64,000 nt of DNA, taken from positions 38,798 through 102,797 of the forward strand of contig JAUCBJ010002827.1 in assembly GCA_032718475.1 (NCBI GenBank), read 5' to 3'. The first letter of the stretch is position 1. Each line of letters starts with the position of its first letter. Below, in pieces: positions 28,901 to 39,355 of the stretch. The position numbers were made by a program, and so were the translations under genes. The notes beneath the pieces are model-generated. The model was not told where the DNA came from. It ran no database searches and saw nothing but the letters and a program-made list of their open reading frames with translations. Source of the DNA: Nemertoderma westbladi. Its lineage: Eukaryota > Xenacoelomorpha > Nemertodermatida > Nemertodermatidae.

Positions 28901-31900
28901 CATGGGTTGCTCTACAAGTTGCCGAGAAAGTTGCTCTCAAAGTTGCCACGTGTAAACAGGCCTTAAGCCGTCTTGGAAAAAAAACAAGAAATTAACATTT
29001 GGTACAGTTTTAACTAACCTAAAGTGCCGTATTTCATTTTTTCAACCTTTGAAAATTATTTAATATGATTAGCTGGGTTCTGGGACAGTTTAGCCCTCCG
29101 GACAGTAGTCCCCCGGACAGTTAGTAGCCCCCTGGACTGTAGGCCACCGGACAGTAGTCCCCCGGACAGTAGTCCCCCGACAGTAGTCCCCCGGACAGTA
29201 CCCCTGACGTAGCCCCTGACTGTAGGCCACCGGACAGTAGTCCCCCGGACAGTAGTACCCCCCGTGACAGTAGTCCCCCGGACAGTTAGCCCCCTGGACT
29301 GTAGGCCACCGGACAGTAGTCCCCCGACAGTAGCCCCCCGTACAGTTAGTAGCCCCCTGGACTGTAGGCCACCGGACAGTAGTCCCCCGGACAGTTAGTA
29401 GTCCCCCGGACAGTTAGTAGCCCCTTGTACTGTAGGCCACCGGACAGTAGTCCCCCGGACAGTAGTCCCGCGGACAGTAGCACCACCGTACAGTTAGTAG
29501 CCCGCTGGACTGTAAGCCACCAGACAGTAGTCCCCGGACAGTAGTCCCGCGGACAGTAGCCCACCGTACAGTTAGTAGCCCCCTGGACTGTAGGCCACCG
29601 GACAGTAGTCCCCCGGACAGTTAGTAGCCCCCCGTACAGTTAGTACCCCCTGGACTGTAGGCCACCGGACAGTAGTCCCCCGGACAGTTAGTAGCCCCCT
29701 GTACTGTAAGACACCAGACAGTAGTCCCCCGGACAGTAGTCCCGCGGACAGTAGACCACCGTACAGTTAGTAGCCCCTGGACTGTAGGCCACCGGACAGT
29801 AGTCCCCCGGACAGTTAGTAGCCCCCGGACAGTAGTCCCCGACGTAGCCACACGTAGTCCCCCGGACAGTTAGTAGCCCCCTGTACTGTAGGCCACCGGA
29901 CAGTAGCCCCCCGGACAGTAGTCCCCCCGTACAGTTAGTAGCCCCCGGACAGTTAGTAGCTCCCTGACTGTAGGCCACCGGACAGTAGTGCCCCCTGGAC
30001 AGTAGGCCCCCGGACAGTAGTCCCCCGGACAGTAGCCCCCGACGTAGCCCCGGTTAGTAGCCCCCCGTACAGTTAGTAGCCCCTAGACTAGTAGCCACCA
30101 TCCGGACAGTAGTCCCCCGGACAGTAATAGACCCTGGCCGTTTTTGAGTGTTTTTTTAATTGGTAAATGTTCTAGAACCTTAGTAGATATTTTTTTTATG
30201 GTAGCTAGTGTTTTTTGAAAATTATTTTGGTCATTAATATATTCCGCAACAGTTTAAAGCTGAAATATCCATCGAAAAATTCTTCAAAAACCACCAGCTG
30301 TTCTAGAATATTCACCAATACCAAAAAAAACATTAAAAAAAATATCATATTCTGGAATTTCTGTGATATAAAATCCCGGGGGGCTACTGCTATAATACTG
30401 ATTCCAGAAAACAGCGATGAAATACATTCCTTGAAAGATAATTCAGTAATTCGAACTTTGAGGTAATTTTTGGCTCGTAAAAGGAGCAGTTTGCCAGAGT
30501 TGCAGAGCTCATCGGGTTTCTTTATGTAAATTGTTATTGTATTCCAGGATTGTTCTCTCACCGTACGCGCCTTAATGTTCGACCCGTTACCCCGCCCACG
30601 CACCGTCTCCTGCCTCGCCTTCGACGAGTCCGGCCGTCCGGTGTCCGGCGACTCGGACGGGAACCTCGTCCAGTGGGATCCCGTCTCGTTGCGGCCCCGC
30701 ACCTACATCGTGGGGGCGCACCCGGGGGGCGGGGTGTTCGCGGTGCTGCCACTCCCGGACGGGGGGCTGCTAACCGGGGGCGGGAAGGACGGCCGCGTCT
30801 ACCAGTGGAGTCTGGACGCCCCTAGCGGGGAGCCCCTGCTACTGGTCGCGCTCCCCGAGACGGCCGGCGGTGTCCGCACGCTGCTAGCCGAGTCCGTGAG
30901 TAAGTCGTTGTACATCGGGACAACGAGAAACCTTATTGTAACGGCGAGTAGCGGGGATGACTCTGGGTCAATGTCCCTCTCGCACGGGACAAAGTCGCAG
31001 GGATCAGCGTCCCTCACGCACGCGACTAAATCACTCACACATGGGACAATGTCCCTGTCCCCTACGCCGTTAGTTCTGGGACACAGCGAGGAGTTATGGG
31101 GCCTCGCGACTCACCCAACTCGCCCCGAGTTCGTTACCGGCGGGTTGGACGGTTTGGTAGCGGCGTGGGGGCTGCGGGACGGCGTCCCGCTACCGCTGTG
31201 GACCCATCGTCTAGACGACGGGGTCACCTCGGTAGGGTTGCACCCGCACTGGGACATAGTCGTAGTCGGTACACAGAGCGGCCGCTGGATGGCCTTCAAC
31301 TCCAACAACAGAAACCTTTTAGCAACTCATTCGGATTCCTCCCAACAAATAAACGTTCTAGAATTCTCACCGGATGGTTGTAGACTGGCGGTTGGTTGCC
31401 ACGATAAACACGTTTATGTTTACTCCGTGTTGGACTCCGGAAAACGTTTCGGTAAGGCTGGACGATGCGTTGGGCATACGGAGTACGTGGCGGCCGTTGA
31501 TTGGTCGGTTGATTCCGCGTATATTCGGAGCTCCGCCGGGGATTTAGCGTTGCGGTACTGGTCGGTGGCGCACTGCCGGTTGGTTGCGGCCCCCGAGAGC
31601 ATGGTGGGCACCGCGTGGGCCACGCAGCGGTGTCTGGTGACCCGGGATACGGTGGGGGTGTGGGCCGGCGACGGGGGCGAGGGGTTGACCTCCGTGGACG
31701 CGGGGGCGAACGGTTGGCTGCTGGCCGCGGGCTCGGACGCCGTCCGGTTGTATAGGTTCCCGTGTCCGAGTGTCCGGGCCGAGTGTCGGACCGCAGGCGG
31801 ACACGGGAGGGCGGTGACCGGTGTCCGGTTCCTAGCCGGGGGCTCCGGGTTGGTCTCCATAGGGGAACGTTCCTGTGTTCTATACTGGAAGATTGTCACT

Positions 31901-31903
31901 TAA
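25174..31903 (+). CDS. EML: Echinoderm microtubule-associated protein-like (EML), three exons
   Basis: Exons are 25174-25969, 27964-28454 and 30548-31903. Junctions are acag|gtaggc to ctatag|tgg, and agaag|gttagc to ttccag|gat. The three segments join in frame to an 880-residue protein, which fits EML1-4 size. EML proteins bind microtubules and regulate their stability and mitotic spindle function in the cytoplasm. The order seen is an N-terminal trimerising coiled coil, a Ser/Arg-rich basic linker, a HELP motif and a WD40 tandem propeller (TAPE). I chose the first ATG; the second one, 13 codons on (METLLADSDKD), matches the usual EML start better and may be the true one. An upstream non-coding exon is possible. 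The gene has fewer introns than vertebrate EML genes. The frame is intact throughout. Confidence 0.9.
26760..27135 (+). repeat. Three 72-bp tandem repeats flanked by inverted ends
   Basis: The unit aataaacgacgttgttacct ... gggaaaggagcaggttac ... ttctaaccaaaac is repeated three times, 72 bp each, with several differences. Flanks are inverted: aaggtggatgggaatgtggg (26835) against cccacattcccatccacc (about 27095), and attgccag against tggcaat. The repeat keeps a 146-codon frame open with a 24-residue period, which may be coincidence. Core words such as ggagcaggttac recur at 36270, 54500 and 61740, so it belongs to a dispersed MITE family. Confidence 0.7.
27527..27582 (+). repeat. G-run and C-run pair
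   Basis: Two G tracts with a short ggtggt break, then gtttatattga, then a C tract. The G and C tracts can pair as a hairpin. It lies in EML intron 1. Confidence 0.7.
27964..28454 (+). CDS. EML: EML exon 2: HELP end and first WD40 blades
   Basis: It continues as AALAVLYDPTMRRQRHYTSH, cut here, then RSISVHPDCVTVATSQDG, VLVWDSLSMRTLAAVG, GGVSCLGFSAGGRD and LFLWDWTRR. This matches the AAVVVLYN ... QRHY and VRIWDS ... LSVWDW pattern of EML proteins. GC content is much higher than in the surrounding intron. Confidence 0.9.
28592..28963. mobile_element. PIF/Harbinger-like MITE, 372 bp, TSD TAA
   Basis: The ends read aggcctgtttacacg and, inverted, cgtgtaaacaggcct, flanked by TAA on both sides. Near-terminal text is rich in gcaactt words (gcggcaacttgtagagcaac on the left, with its inverse on the right). 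The TWA-type 3-bp TSD is typical of PIF/Harbinger elements. No ORF is present. Confidence 0.75.
29075..30130 (+). repeat. ccggacagtagtccccc minisatellite in EML intron 2
   Basis: About 1 kb of short units: ggacagtagtcccccggac, agttagtagccccctggac and tgtaggccaccggac in irregular order. Higher-order blocks of 60-110 bp recur. Minus-strand Gly/Thr/Cys/Tyr ORFs are artefacts. A related word (cccggggggctactgc) sits at about 30375. Confidence 0.9.
30548..31903 (+). CDS. EML: EML exon 3: remaining WD40 blades and C-terminus
   Basis: A single 451-codon exon encodes the rest of the tandem propeller: TVSCLAFDESGRPVSGDSDG, LVQWDP, LLTGGGKDGRVYQW, EEL-WGLATHP with FVTGGLDGLVAAW, INVLEFSPDGCRLAVGCHDK, YVAAVDWSVDSAYIRSSAGD with LRYWSV, and VTGVRFLAGGSGLVSIG. 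The frame ends at TAA 31901-31903. The exon is GC-rich. Confidence 0.92.
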   Translation, partial: DCSLTVRALMFDPLPRPRTVSCLAFDESGRPVSGDSDGNLVQWDPVSLRPRTYIVGAHPGGGVFAVLPLPDGGLLTGGGKDGRVYQWSLDAPSGEPLLLVALPETAGGVRTLLAESVSKSLYIGTTRNLIVTASSGDDSGSMSLSHGTKSQGSASLTHATKSLTHGTMSLSPTPLVLGHSEELWGLATHPTRPEFVTGGLDGLVAAWGLRDGVPLPLWTHRLDDGVTSVGLHPHWDIVVVGTQSGRWMAFNSNNRNLLATHSDSSQQINVLEFSPDGCRLAVGCHDKHVYVYSVLDSGKRFGKAGRCVGHTEYVAAVDWSVDSAYIRSSAGDLALRYWSVAHCRLVAAPESMVGTAWATQRCLVTRDTVGVWAGDGGEGLTSVDAGANGWLLAAGSDAVRLYRFPCPSVRAECRTAGGHGRAVTGVRFLAGGSGLVSIGERSCVLYWKIVT

Positions 31904-33189
31904 TCGATGTGTGTGGGGGGGGGGGGGGGGGGGGGGGGGTCAACTCCAATTGCCTTCAACTTGCTGTAAACTATTTATACAATAATAACTTTTCAGTTCC
32001 AAATCGAAAGATTTCGATTTTTTAAGAGAAACCGAACAGCACACAGCGCTATCTTAGAGTAGATGCCACTACCAAGCCATTTGTTGCAGTAATAAATAAT
32101 TTAATTTGTTTTATTCTGTTGAGTTTAGCTATTAAACTTATTAATTTATTGGTTTGGGTAGCGGACTAGCGGTACTTAAATGTTGCGATTCGCTAAATAA
32201 TTCTGGTGTTTTTATAAACGATGCAGTAAATATTCAATTAACCTCATTAATGTTTTAATTTAGTGGATTTAGAAACATTTTATTTAAGTATTAAAATCGT
32301 CATTTTATTTTTCATGTTTGTTGATTAAATATAAATATACGGCCGTTTGTTGTCGTGTTGTGTTTATTGTTTTGTTTATACCTTTGTGTTTTATTATATT
32401 AATTATTGAACTGCCATCTTGTTGACGTGTTTTTATTTCATTCCATTTTTTAAATATCGGTACATTATTTATTGTTTGTTACTTTTATGCTGCTAGTTTT
32501 GGATGTAGTTGCATTACGAGTAGAGAATAATACTTACAATTAATACCTTCATATACATTACCTTTTATATAATAATTAACTTACCCAATAGAATGGGGTA
32601 AAGAATATTTATAGGTACTCAATTTTAACAAAACTCAATTTTTTGGTTTGTTCTTAAAAATAGGGTTGATAATATAATTTGTTTATATCATGTAAAGTAG
32701 CACTTTATTTGACAAGCGCTTATGATTGATGTGAAACTATACGATGCTATATACCACCAAGATACATTGCGTGACCTTAGAGCGAGGACTACACTTAGAA
32801 AAAATATCGATTCGAGAAAAACCCAAAACTATTTCCTTTGCCTCTGTGTTGATCTCACCTCCTATTTTCTGTACAGAAAGGCAGCGCACCTCATGGAGAT
32901 TATCATTATACTGGCTGCGCTGCGTTGGTTGTGGGTTGTTCTGGTTCTACTAATATCTCAATAAAAATCTTCTAAATGGACAAATAAAGTAAACGACTCA
33001 TTTTAACACATAATGTATAACGCAAGATATTCATAAATATATTTTCTTTGCCCACTTCACGTTCACACATACATTCCTATATCTGCTGCTACTCAACTGT
33101 TTAATGTATCTCACACAACCCGAGGACTTTCATTGCGGCGCAATTAATTAATAAATGTTACTGCTATATACACCATGTTGTACATTCAA
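31904..33189 (+). other. EML 3' region and AT-rich intergenic DNA
   Basis: A G-run of more than 20 bases begins at about 31915. A polyadenylation signal AATAAA at 32091-32096 could end the EML transcript. The remaining 1 kb is AT-rich. Short frames at 32722-32964 show no domain. Confidence 0.5.
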
Positions 33190-33192
33190 TTA

Positions 33193-33327
33193 GGGGGCAT
33201 CCATAAAGGACGTCCGAGGTCAGGGGGGCAGCTTGGACAGGGGGAGGGGGGGTTTCAGACCCCCACCCCCCCCGGGTGGGGGTCTGAAAATCTGAAATTT
33301 ACTCGGACGTCCTTTATGGATGCACCC
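33193..33327. mobile_element. Short MITE, 135 bp, TSD TTA
   Basis: The ends are gggggcatccataaaggacg and, inverted, cgtcctttatggatgcaccc, flanked by TTA. The centre has a G-run and C-run that pair (gggggtttcagacccccacc). The TTA TSD suggests the PIF/Harbinger group. Confidence 0.7.
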
Positions 33328-34139
33328 TTATCTAAAATAATTTAATTTGTTAAATGTGATCTGATCATATAAATTTTATGCCACTCAAAACGCTTAACAT
33401 TGAATTTTTCTTTATAGTCTTAAAAAATTTAATTAGGTACCCGATACTTAATTAATTTAATTCAATGTCATTACGAAATATAATTTGAATTTTCGAAATA
33501 ATTTAGCCGTTAGAACCTTAAGTTCCGTGTGTTGTATGTGGCAGTTTATAAGTATTTTTAACAAAAGAATGGTATGGGTTTACTAAGTGAGTGATATTAT
33601 TATTGTTCAATTTTCTACAACATTTATAAACCAATGAAGAACAACTTTTATTAACTGCCAATCAAACCAAAGTAATTATTAACGGCATCGCCTGATACGT
33701 TTAAACTTATTATTTTAGGTCAAGTTGCAGTTTCAGTTTCATTTTAATTATTATGATTTTTTAGCATTAATTAAATTATGTTTAATTGTTTGTACCAATT
33801 TTGTGCAAGTATTTATGTTTTTAATTTATGTTTAATTAACATTGTGTAATAAGAAGTTTTGTTTTTAATTTTTGTGATATTATCGCAATTTGTAATCACC
33901 TCAGACTATGTATTTATTAAAGTTTAGATTAATAAAAATAAGGAGCCACGTGAGAATATATAAGGTTATTATATTTTTTTTCTAGAATACTTTTAGCTAA
34001 TAAGTTAACATTCACGTTTCTCACAGATAGTAATTCCGTAATTCATTAATTTCCACTAAGAATCGCATCTCTCACAAATATAATATTTGTCTTTTCTGGA
34101 ATTGGAATCTCACAAAATTATTGTGATAGCACCCTATCA
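33328..34139. other. AT-rich intergenic DNA
   Basis: No gene, array or inverted repeat is seen. It contains many ttaatt words. Confidence 0.5.
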
Positions 34140-34480
34140 CCCATGACATCCGCATCCGCATCTTCAAGGCCAGTGTCCTTTAAGATGCGTCTCAAGAAAG
34201 TCATAGGCTGTCCACCATGCTTATATATTCTCCATGGGGCTGCCAAAGCACATGACTGCGCACAGGCTGGTCCTCACTGCGAAAGCAATGTCCTGCGAAG
34301 CAGAGGCGGCTCTGTTTTGTTTGGGGGAGGGGGGCAATGAGACACTTCCAATGCTGTATAGTGCTCAGTAAGCCCGGCGCATCATTCTTGTGAATGTACC
34401 ATCCAGAGATTTGGTGTCCCCGGCAGTTAGAGCCCAGCATGGACTCCCATATAGGCCATTTGTTATTACGCAAGACAAAT
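34140..34480 (-). mobile_element. LINE remnant, RT C-terminal end
   Basis: The minus-strand frame reads LCFAGHCFRSEDQPV, the conserved R-AGHC-R---PV motif near the C-terminus of RTE-like LINEs, then decays. It is related to 59133-59491: both share the plus-strand words catcttcaaggccagtgtcc and ggctgtccaccatgctta. The copy is short and inactive. Confidence 0.6.
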
Positions 34481-34734
34481 TCCTGTTACGGTGACGTCAC
34501 CCTTAACAACACCGCCTTTGTGAAATTTACATAGCTACCCATGCAATTACTGTGACGTACCCCGTTGAAACACCTACCGCTGTGAAGTCACCCCGCAGCA
34601 CGGGAACTCGAAACCCCGCAGCTCGAAACAAGGTCGATTTGATCTGGAGTCAAAAGTTCGAGAGGTATTTGCCCGTAACTCTCAAAAATATTGGAACTTT
34701 TTCTTTAGTATGCCCATACAAAATTTGGTTGAAA

Positions 34735-34865
34735 ATGGTTAAAATCTTCAAAAGTTATTTGCGAATGAATTTTTCATTATAGACAGACAGACGGGCATGA
34801 AATTTTGCCCTATTTACTACTTATAATTGTGCGCTAAGACTCGCCTTTACTGCGTGGCTCGCCCC
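34735..34865 (-). repeat. Dispersed repeat shared with 20545-20655 and 20095
   Basis: Reverse-complemented, it reads agggcaaaatttcat ... gtctgtctgt ... aatgaaaaattcattcg and aacttttgaagatttt, matching 20560-20650. The adjoining taagactcgcctttactgc word matches 20100. The family is unknown. Confidence 0.6.
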
Positions 34866-35996
34866 ATATAATTTATTTTGGTCTCCAGAACTGTCATTTA
34901 GTAACTTCCTGTAATTGAATACTTTCACCGTCGCACGTGATTCAGCAACAACTCTGCACTGTTCCCTATATTCAATGCAAGTTCGATTCCCAATATTTCC
35001 TTTTTTTGGCGAAACTTCCTTTTCTCTGTCACAATTACCTCGTTACACCACTGTCCCTCGGGGCGCAAAGACATAGTTATGTTAATAATTGGAGCGTGTT
35101 TGTTTGTAACTTTCGAATGTGATAATAATACTTGAGGTTAATATGTCGCTGACATGCCTGTGTCAGTGTGACAACGTCACGAATGCTTCTAGCTGTAATT
35201 TTAAAATTGCCATTCGAGCCAGCATGAAATTCAGTGCTACATTCTTAATGTTGAACAGTTAATATTTTATAATACAAAACCAAAATAGAGAACCGTTCAG
35301 CAATTAGCTTTAAATATAATAGTTTTCATAAATAATTAATTATGTGAAATAACCAATCACCACTAAATATAATTATTGACTTCACCCAACCATTCAATAT
35401 ATAATGTTATAATTTCGTACTATAATGAAATAGTCATAGCATAATAATTAATATGTTTATAGGTCTCACCGGTACCATGTTATAAATAAACCACTTAATA
35501 TTATTACAATACGCAGGGTTTGTGTTCGAAAAGTAGTTTGTCTAGATACAATGGAATACTTCGCCCGTTAATTACTAATTCAGATATGGGGTTAAGTAAC
35601 AGCTGTATAAAATACAAACTTATCCGTTTTATCCGTAGCGTGCAATGTTAGCTGTACTCGTTTAAACCAATTACTAAATAAAATAAATGCCAATTTTCGA
35701 AATTTCCCCTCCATTTCCGTAGTTGTCTGCAATATCCGTGTTTGTACAAAATAAAAGACAGATGGCCTCTCGATTCAAGGCACTTTGTAACCCCTCCCAT
35801 ATTCGAATGATTATAGACAAACAATTTATTGAGCAAAAACCCTAGTATGAACAATAAACACGTGATATATACAGGATGATCAACATATTTGATACTCTTT
35901 GTTTTTAAAAAATACTCTTTGCTTGTTTATTATGGTTAATTAGATAAATAAAAACCACTTATCTGTACTGAGGTAATAATAACTGCTCTAATAGAC
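34866..35996. other. AT-rich intergenic DNA
   Basis: No gene is seen. The short minus-strand frame at 35648-35854 has no domain. Confidence 0.5.
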
Positions 35997-36006
35997 CTCA
36001 ATATGC

Positions 36007-36397
36007 GGGTGACTATAAAACAAAGACTCAAATAATAAAGACCTCATAATATTGTAACATGTGTTAGCTTTCGTTTATTGTTTTGGTTCTCCCAACACGC
36101 CTCTGTAACCTGCTCCTTTACTAACCTGCTCCTTTAAATGGCAATGGCACCTAACGCTCTTTGGGACCTGTACAAAAAAAGAGGTAAAGTCGCGTTACGT
36201 CCAAAAGAGCGTTAGGACCCAAAAAGCGTTAGATCCCAAAGAGCGTTAGGTCACATTGCCATTTAAAGGAGCAGGTTAGTAAAGGAGCAGGTTACAGAGA
36301 CTTGTTGGGGGAACCAAAACAATAGACGAAAGTTAACACATCTGTTTTGTACAGGTCTTTATTATTTGTGTCTTGGGTCTTTGTTTTGTAGTCACCC
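36007..36397. mobile_element. MITE, 391 bp, with 10-bp TSD ctcaatatgc
   Basis: The ends are gggtgactataaaacaaaga and, inverted, tctttgttttgtagtcaccc. They are flanked by ctcaatatgc at 35997-36006 and 36398-36407. The inner parts are also palindromic (aacctgctcctttaaatggc against gccatttaaaggagcaggtt), so almost the whole element folds. The 9-10-bp TSD suggests Mutator-like (MULE) transposition. Confidence 0.8.
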
Positions 36398-36657
36398 CTC
36401 AATATGCATGTCCTCCGAAGCCACCAACTGTCTGAACTTTAATTAATGTCATTCATTACAGTTTCAACGAAAACTTAGATGGGCATAGGATTTTAGAGAA
36501 AGCCTCTGCAATCGAATCTTTGAGCTCTTCAATACTCCAGAGGAAATACAAATTACAGCTGTATAATGACACCAAAGTTACTGCAAATCATTAATTAATA
36601 TGGAGCCGTTCTTTTAATTAGCACTTAGTATGAAACTCTGTGGGACACCCCGTATTA

Positions 36658-37518
36658 CACCATCTCCCTTAATACAACAACCATTTTTAGGGGTCGGAAG
36701 TTAAGACTCCCCCCCCCCCCCCCCCCCAATTTTTTTTCAAATTTCAATAAAATGCTACGAAATTTGGTATGATGATAGATCGACACCTTTTCTTACTGGT
36801 GGCCTGGCCGATTGTTCAATTTATGGCTATTTCGATATAACAAACTGTTAAAAATCGTCTATTTCGCAATATTTTGCCACCTCCGTCGGCTATATTTTAA
36901 ATTTCACCAAGAACTTCCGGAGATATTATCAAAATTCAAAGGTATACATTTTGACACGTAAATTCTAACGTTTTTTTTACTCAATTCTATAATATTAATT
37001 ACGCACAATGAAGAAACAATATGTAGATATTGTTTAGAGAAATATTCTTTACTCCTATCATATCTATTCTTTACTCTGATATTCTTTACTTAAAGAGTTT
37101 TAAACGCTCAGCTAAATAATAATTAATATTCTGGAATAAAGACAAAAAAACATCAGAATTATAGTGATATTTACGTCTCAAAATTTTCACATTAGTATTA
37201 TGATAATATCTTTGCCACTTTATGGTTAAATTTAAAACGGTTTTCTGATTTGGAATCTGCAGATGAAAGCTGTTCTAATGATATCCACATTACATTCTAA
37301 AGACGAAAAATATAGTCTACGGAGGTGGTTTAACATTGCAAACACATTGAGAAAATTGAAAAATCGAGCCAGGCCAGCAGTAAGAAAAGGTGCCGATCTA
37401 TCATCATACCAAATTTCGTAGCATATGATTGAAATGTGAAGAAAAATTAAGGGGGGGGGGGGGGGGGCTCCGAACCCCCCCCCCCCCCTCTCTGGTTGTT
37501 GTATTAAGGGAGATGGTG
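36658..37518. mobile_element. Mariner/Tc1-like element, 861 bp, TSD TA
   Basis: The ends are caccatctcccttaatacaa and its inverse, flanked by TA (36656-36657, 37519-37520). Subterminal inverted text also pairs (acgaaatttggtatgatgat against its inverse, and aaaaggtgccgatct). C-runs near 36711 and G- and C-runs near 37451-37488 lie just inside the arms. No transposase ORF is present. Confidence 0.78.
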
Positions 37519-37637
37519 TATGTAAATCATAATTATTAAATAATATAGTGTAATTTATTCATTTGTGTTTAGTTTGTTATCGTATTTTACCGTGACCCTC
37601 TACTAACACAGGTCCGGTAACTACAACAGTTGCGTGA

Positions 37638-38753
37638 TCACGGTAGTGGTGTTGTGCTAACTGTAGAACAATCACCGTAAGTACCACCTCCTGGAATCAA
37701 CCAAACAATGGTACAGCTGCAAGGGAGTATAGAGCAAATCGCATCTGCATGTTCCGGGCAGTAATTGGCTGAACATATGTCCATCCCGCATGGAAGTGGT
37801 GGACATGAGGTAGTAGTTGAGGGGGGTGGACCTACCCCCCCTGTTGACGTTGGCGGTGCAGCTATTGCTGTTGTCGTTGATGGTGGTAATGGGGGTGTTG
37901 GTGGTACTGTACTGGTTGTAGTGCAATCGAGGTAAACACCACCTAATGGATTCATCCACATTATGTCGCAAGTGCATGGAATTATTGTGCAAACCGCATC
38001 GAGGTGCTCGGGGCAGTAGTTTGCACCGCATATGTTCCATCCACAAGGAAGCGGTAGACATGGTGTAGTTGTAGTCGAGGATGTTGGTATAGGTGGTGTG
38101 CTTGTTGTAAACACCCAAGGAGTGCAGTCCATGTACTGAACCCCAAAATCATCGAAAAATTCAGCGAAACATCCATTGCAGTAATTTCCTTGACAAATCG
38201 CTGTGGGATGTTCTGGGCAATAGTACAAGGTGCAAGGGTCTGCGAAACAAGGTGTGAGTAAGCACGAAGTTGTTGTGGGTGGGCCTGTCGATGTAGTTGT
38301 TATGGGGACTGTTGCTGGTTCACAATCGACAACCTGGTTTAGACCGTTGTAGAAGAACGCATGACATCCACCGCAGTAGTTCGGTATGCACTGCGCTTTC
38401 GGGTGAGCTGGGCACACAGCGTAGTCGCATGGGTTGACGAAACACGAGACTAGAGGAACTCCTGGGGGGCATGGGCCTGCATTCCCCTTGCAGTCAATGA
38501 TGTTGCCGTTTTCATCGAAGTATTCGGCGAAACAACCTCCGCAAAAGTTCGGTTTGCACCGCGCTTCCGGGTAACCATGGCACTGATTTAAACGACATGG
38601 ATTACCTTTGCATCTAACGAAAGGAACACCTGGTGGACACGGTCCTTTTATTTTATGTTTCAAAGATTGTGGCCTTCTATCTCTGGGCAATTTCCCAGCA
38701 TTAAATGCAGGCAAAAAGAGAGCGAAACTTAATAATAACAAAAAATAATTCAT
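37638..38753 (-). CDS. Secreted cysteine-rich protein with five repeated modules
   Basis: A 371-residue single-exon frame starting at ATG 38753; a longer frame begins 40 codons upstream but lacks a signal sequence at its start. MNYFLLLLSFALFLPAFNAG is a clear signal peptide. Five Cys-rich modules of about 35-40 residues follow. Modules 1-3 have the form CxxxxCPxHPxAxCxxNYCGGC then FFxxxG and a final DC. Modules 4-5 are variants beginning CGxxICxANYCPEH and ending in ILPCSC. Thr/Ser/Pro-rich linkers, likely O-glycosylated, separate modules 2-5. The pattern resembles Cys-rich modules of invertebrate extracellular matrix and shell-matrix (lustrin-like) proteins, but I cannot name an orthologue. 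Probably an extracellular structural or adhesive protein. Confidence 0.75.
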   Translation of the reverse strand: MNYFLLLLSFALFLPAFNAGKLPRDRRPQSLKHKIKGPCPPGVPFVRCKGNPCRLNQCHGYPEARCKPNFCGGCFAEYFDENGNIIDCKGNAGPCPPGVPLVSCFVNPCDYAVCPAHPKAQCIPNYCGGCHAFFYNGLNQVVDCEPATVPITTTSTGPPTTTSCLLTPCFADPCTLYYCPEHPTAICQGNYCNGCFAEFFDDFGVQYMDCTPWVFTTSTPPIPTSSTTTTPCLPLPCGWNICGANYCPEHLDAVCTIIPCTCDIMWMNPLGGVYLDCTTTSTVPPTPPLPPSTTTAIAAPPTSTGGVGPPPSTTTSCPPLPCGMDICSANYCPEHADAICSILPCSCTIVWLIPGGGTYGDCSTVSTTPLP

Positions 38754-39355
38754 TTTAATGAATAAACTGAGTCTCTGCCCGTTGGAATATCCGATTAACA
38801 ATGATACTTTTCCATGAGTGTGTGATGTATTATAATAATTTAAGTTGATTTGATGTCGCAGATGTATTAACATTTACTCACGGTTATTTAGTCTCGCAGA
38901 AACGCACTTATTTTTGTATGGAAATTATAATCTACTCTTAGAGAAACTCCACCCAGCAAAAACAACCCGCGGTTTTATTGTGATTCGAAGACAATGTAAC
39001 AATTATTGACCCGAAATATATGGTCAGATTAAGTTAGGGATTTATCGATTGTGATTCGATTCGAATATATGGTGAGAAAGTCACATGTGGTTGCTTTAAA
39101 ATTAATTTAAACAATGAGGATTTTATAAAATATATAATTCATATATGAGTCACTGGGGAAGCAGTGTGGGAGTGGTGTGGCGGTGGTTCCATGATCCCCC
39201 TCCAATTACAATAAATCATACAGCACTGTCTGTAGCTAGGCTATGGCACACATTCCACTGCTTCGAGAATTATTGACTGACACAGATTGTTTTCAGTGAT
39301 TTAGATTTTCCATTAGCTTTTGTCTTTTCTGAAGCCAATTGCCAATTGAATCTCT
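38754..39355. other. Upstream region of the cysteine-rich gene
   Basis: AT-rich DNA between the gene start and the left LTR of element B. No further gene is seen. The 5-bp tctct at 39351-39355 is the element B target site. Confidence 0.5.

Larger units (their letters stand above)
28455..30547 (+). other. EML intron 2
   Basis: GT-AG intron of 2093 bp in phase 0. It carries a Harbinger-type MITE (28592-28963) and a long minisatellite (29075-30130). An ORF on the minus strand at 30205-30702 overlaps exon 3 and has no recognisable domain; I treat it as chance. Confidence 0.8.

Noticed and set aside
29346-29978. Gly/Thr/Cys/Tyr repeat ORFs on the minus strand
   Set aside because: They arise from the ggacagtagtccccc minisatellite in EML intron 2, with no start context or domain.
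30205-30702. 165-codon minus-strand ORF overlapping EML exon 3
   Set aside because: The part over the exon is antisense to a well-supported coding frame and the remainder is low-complexity hydrophobic text.
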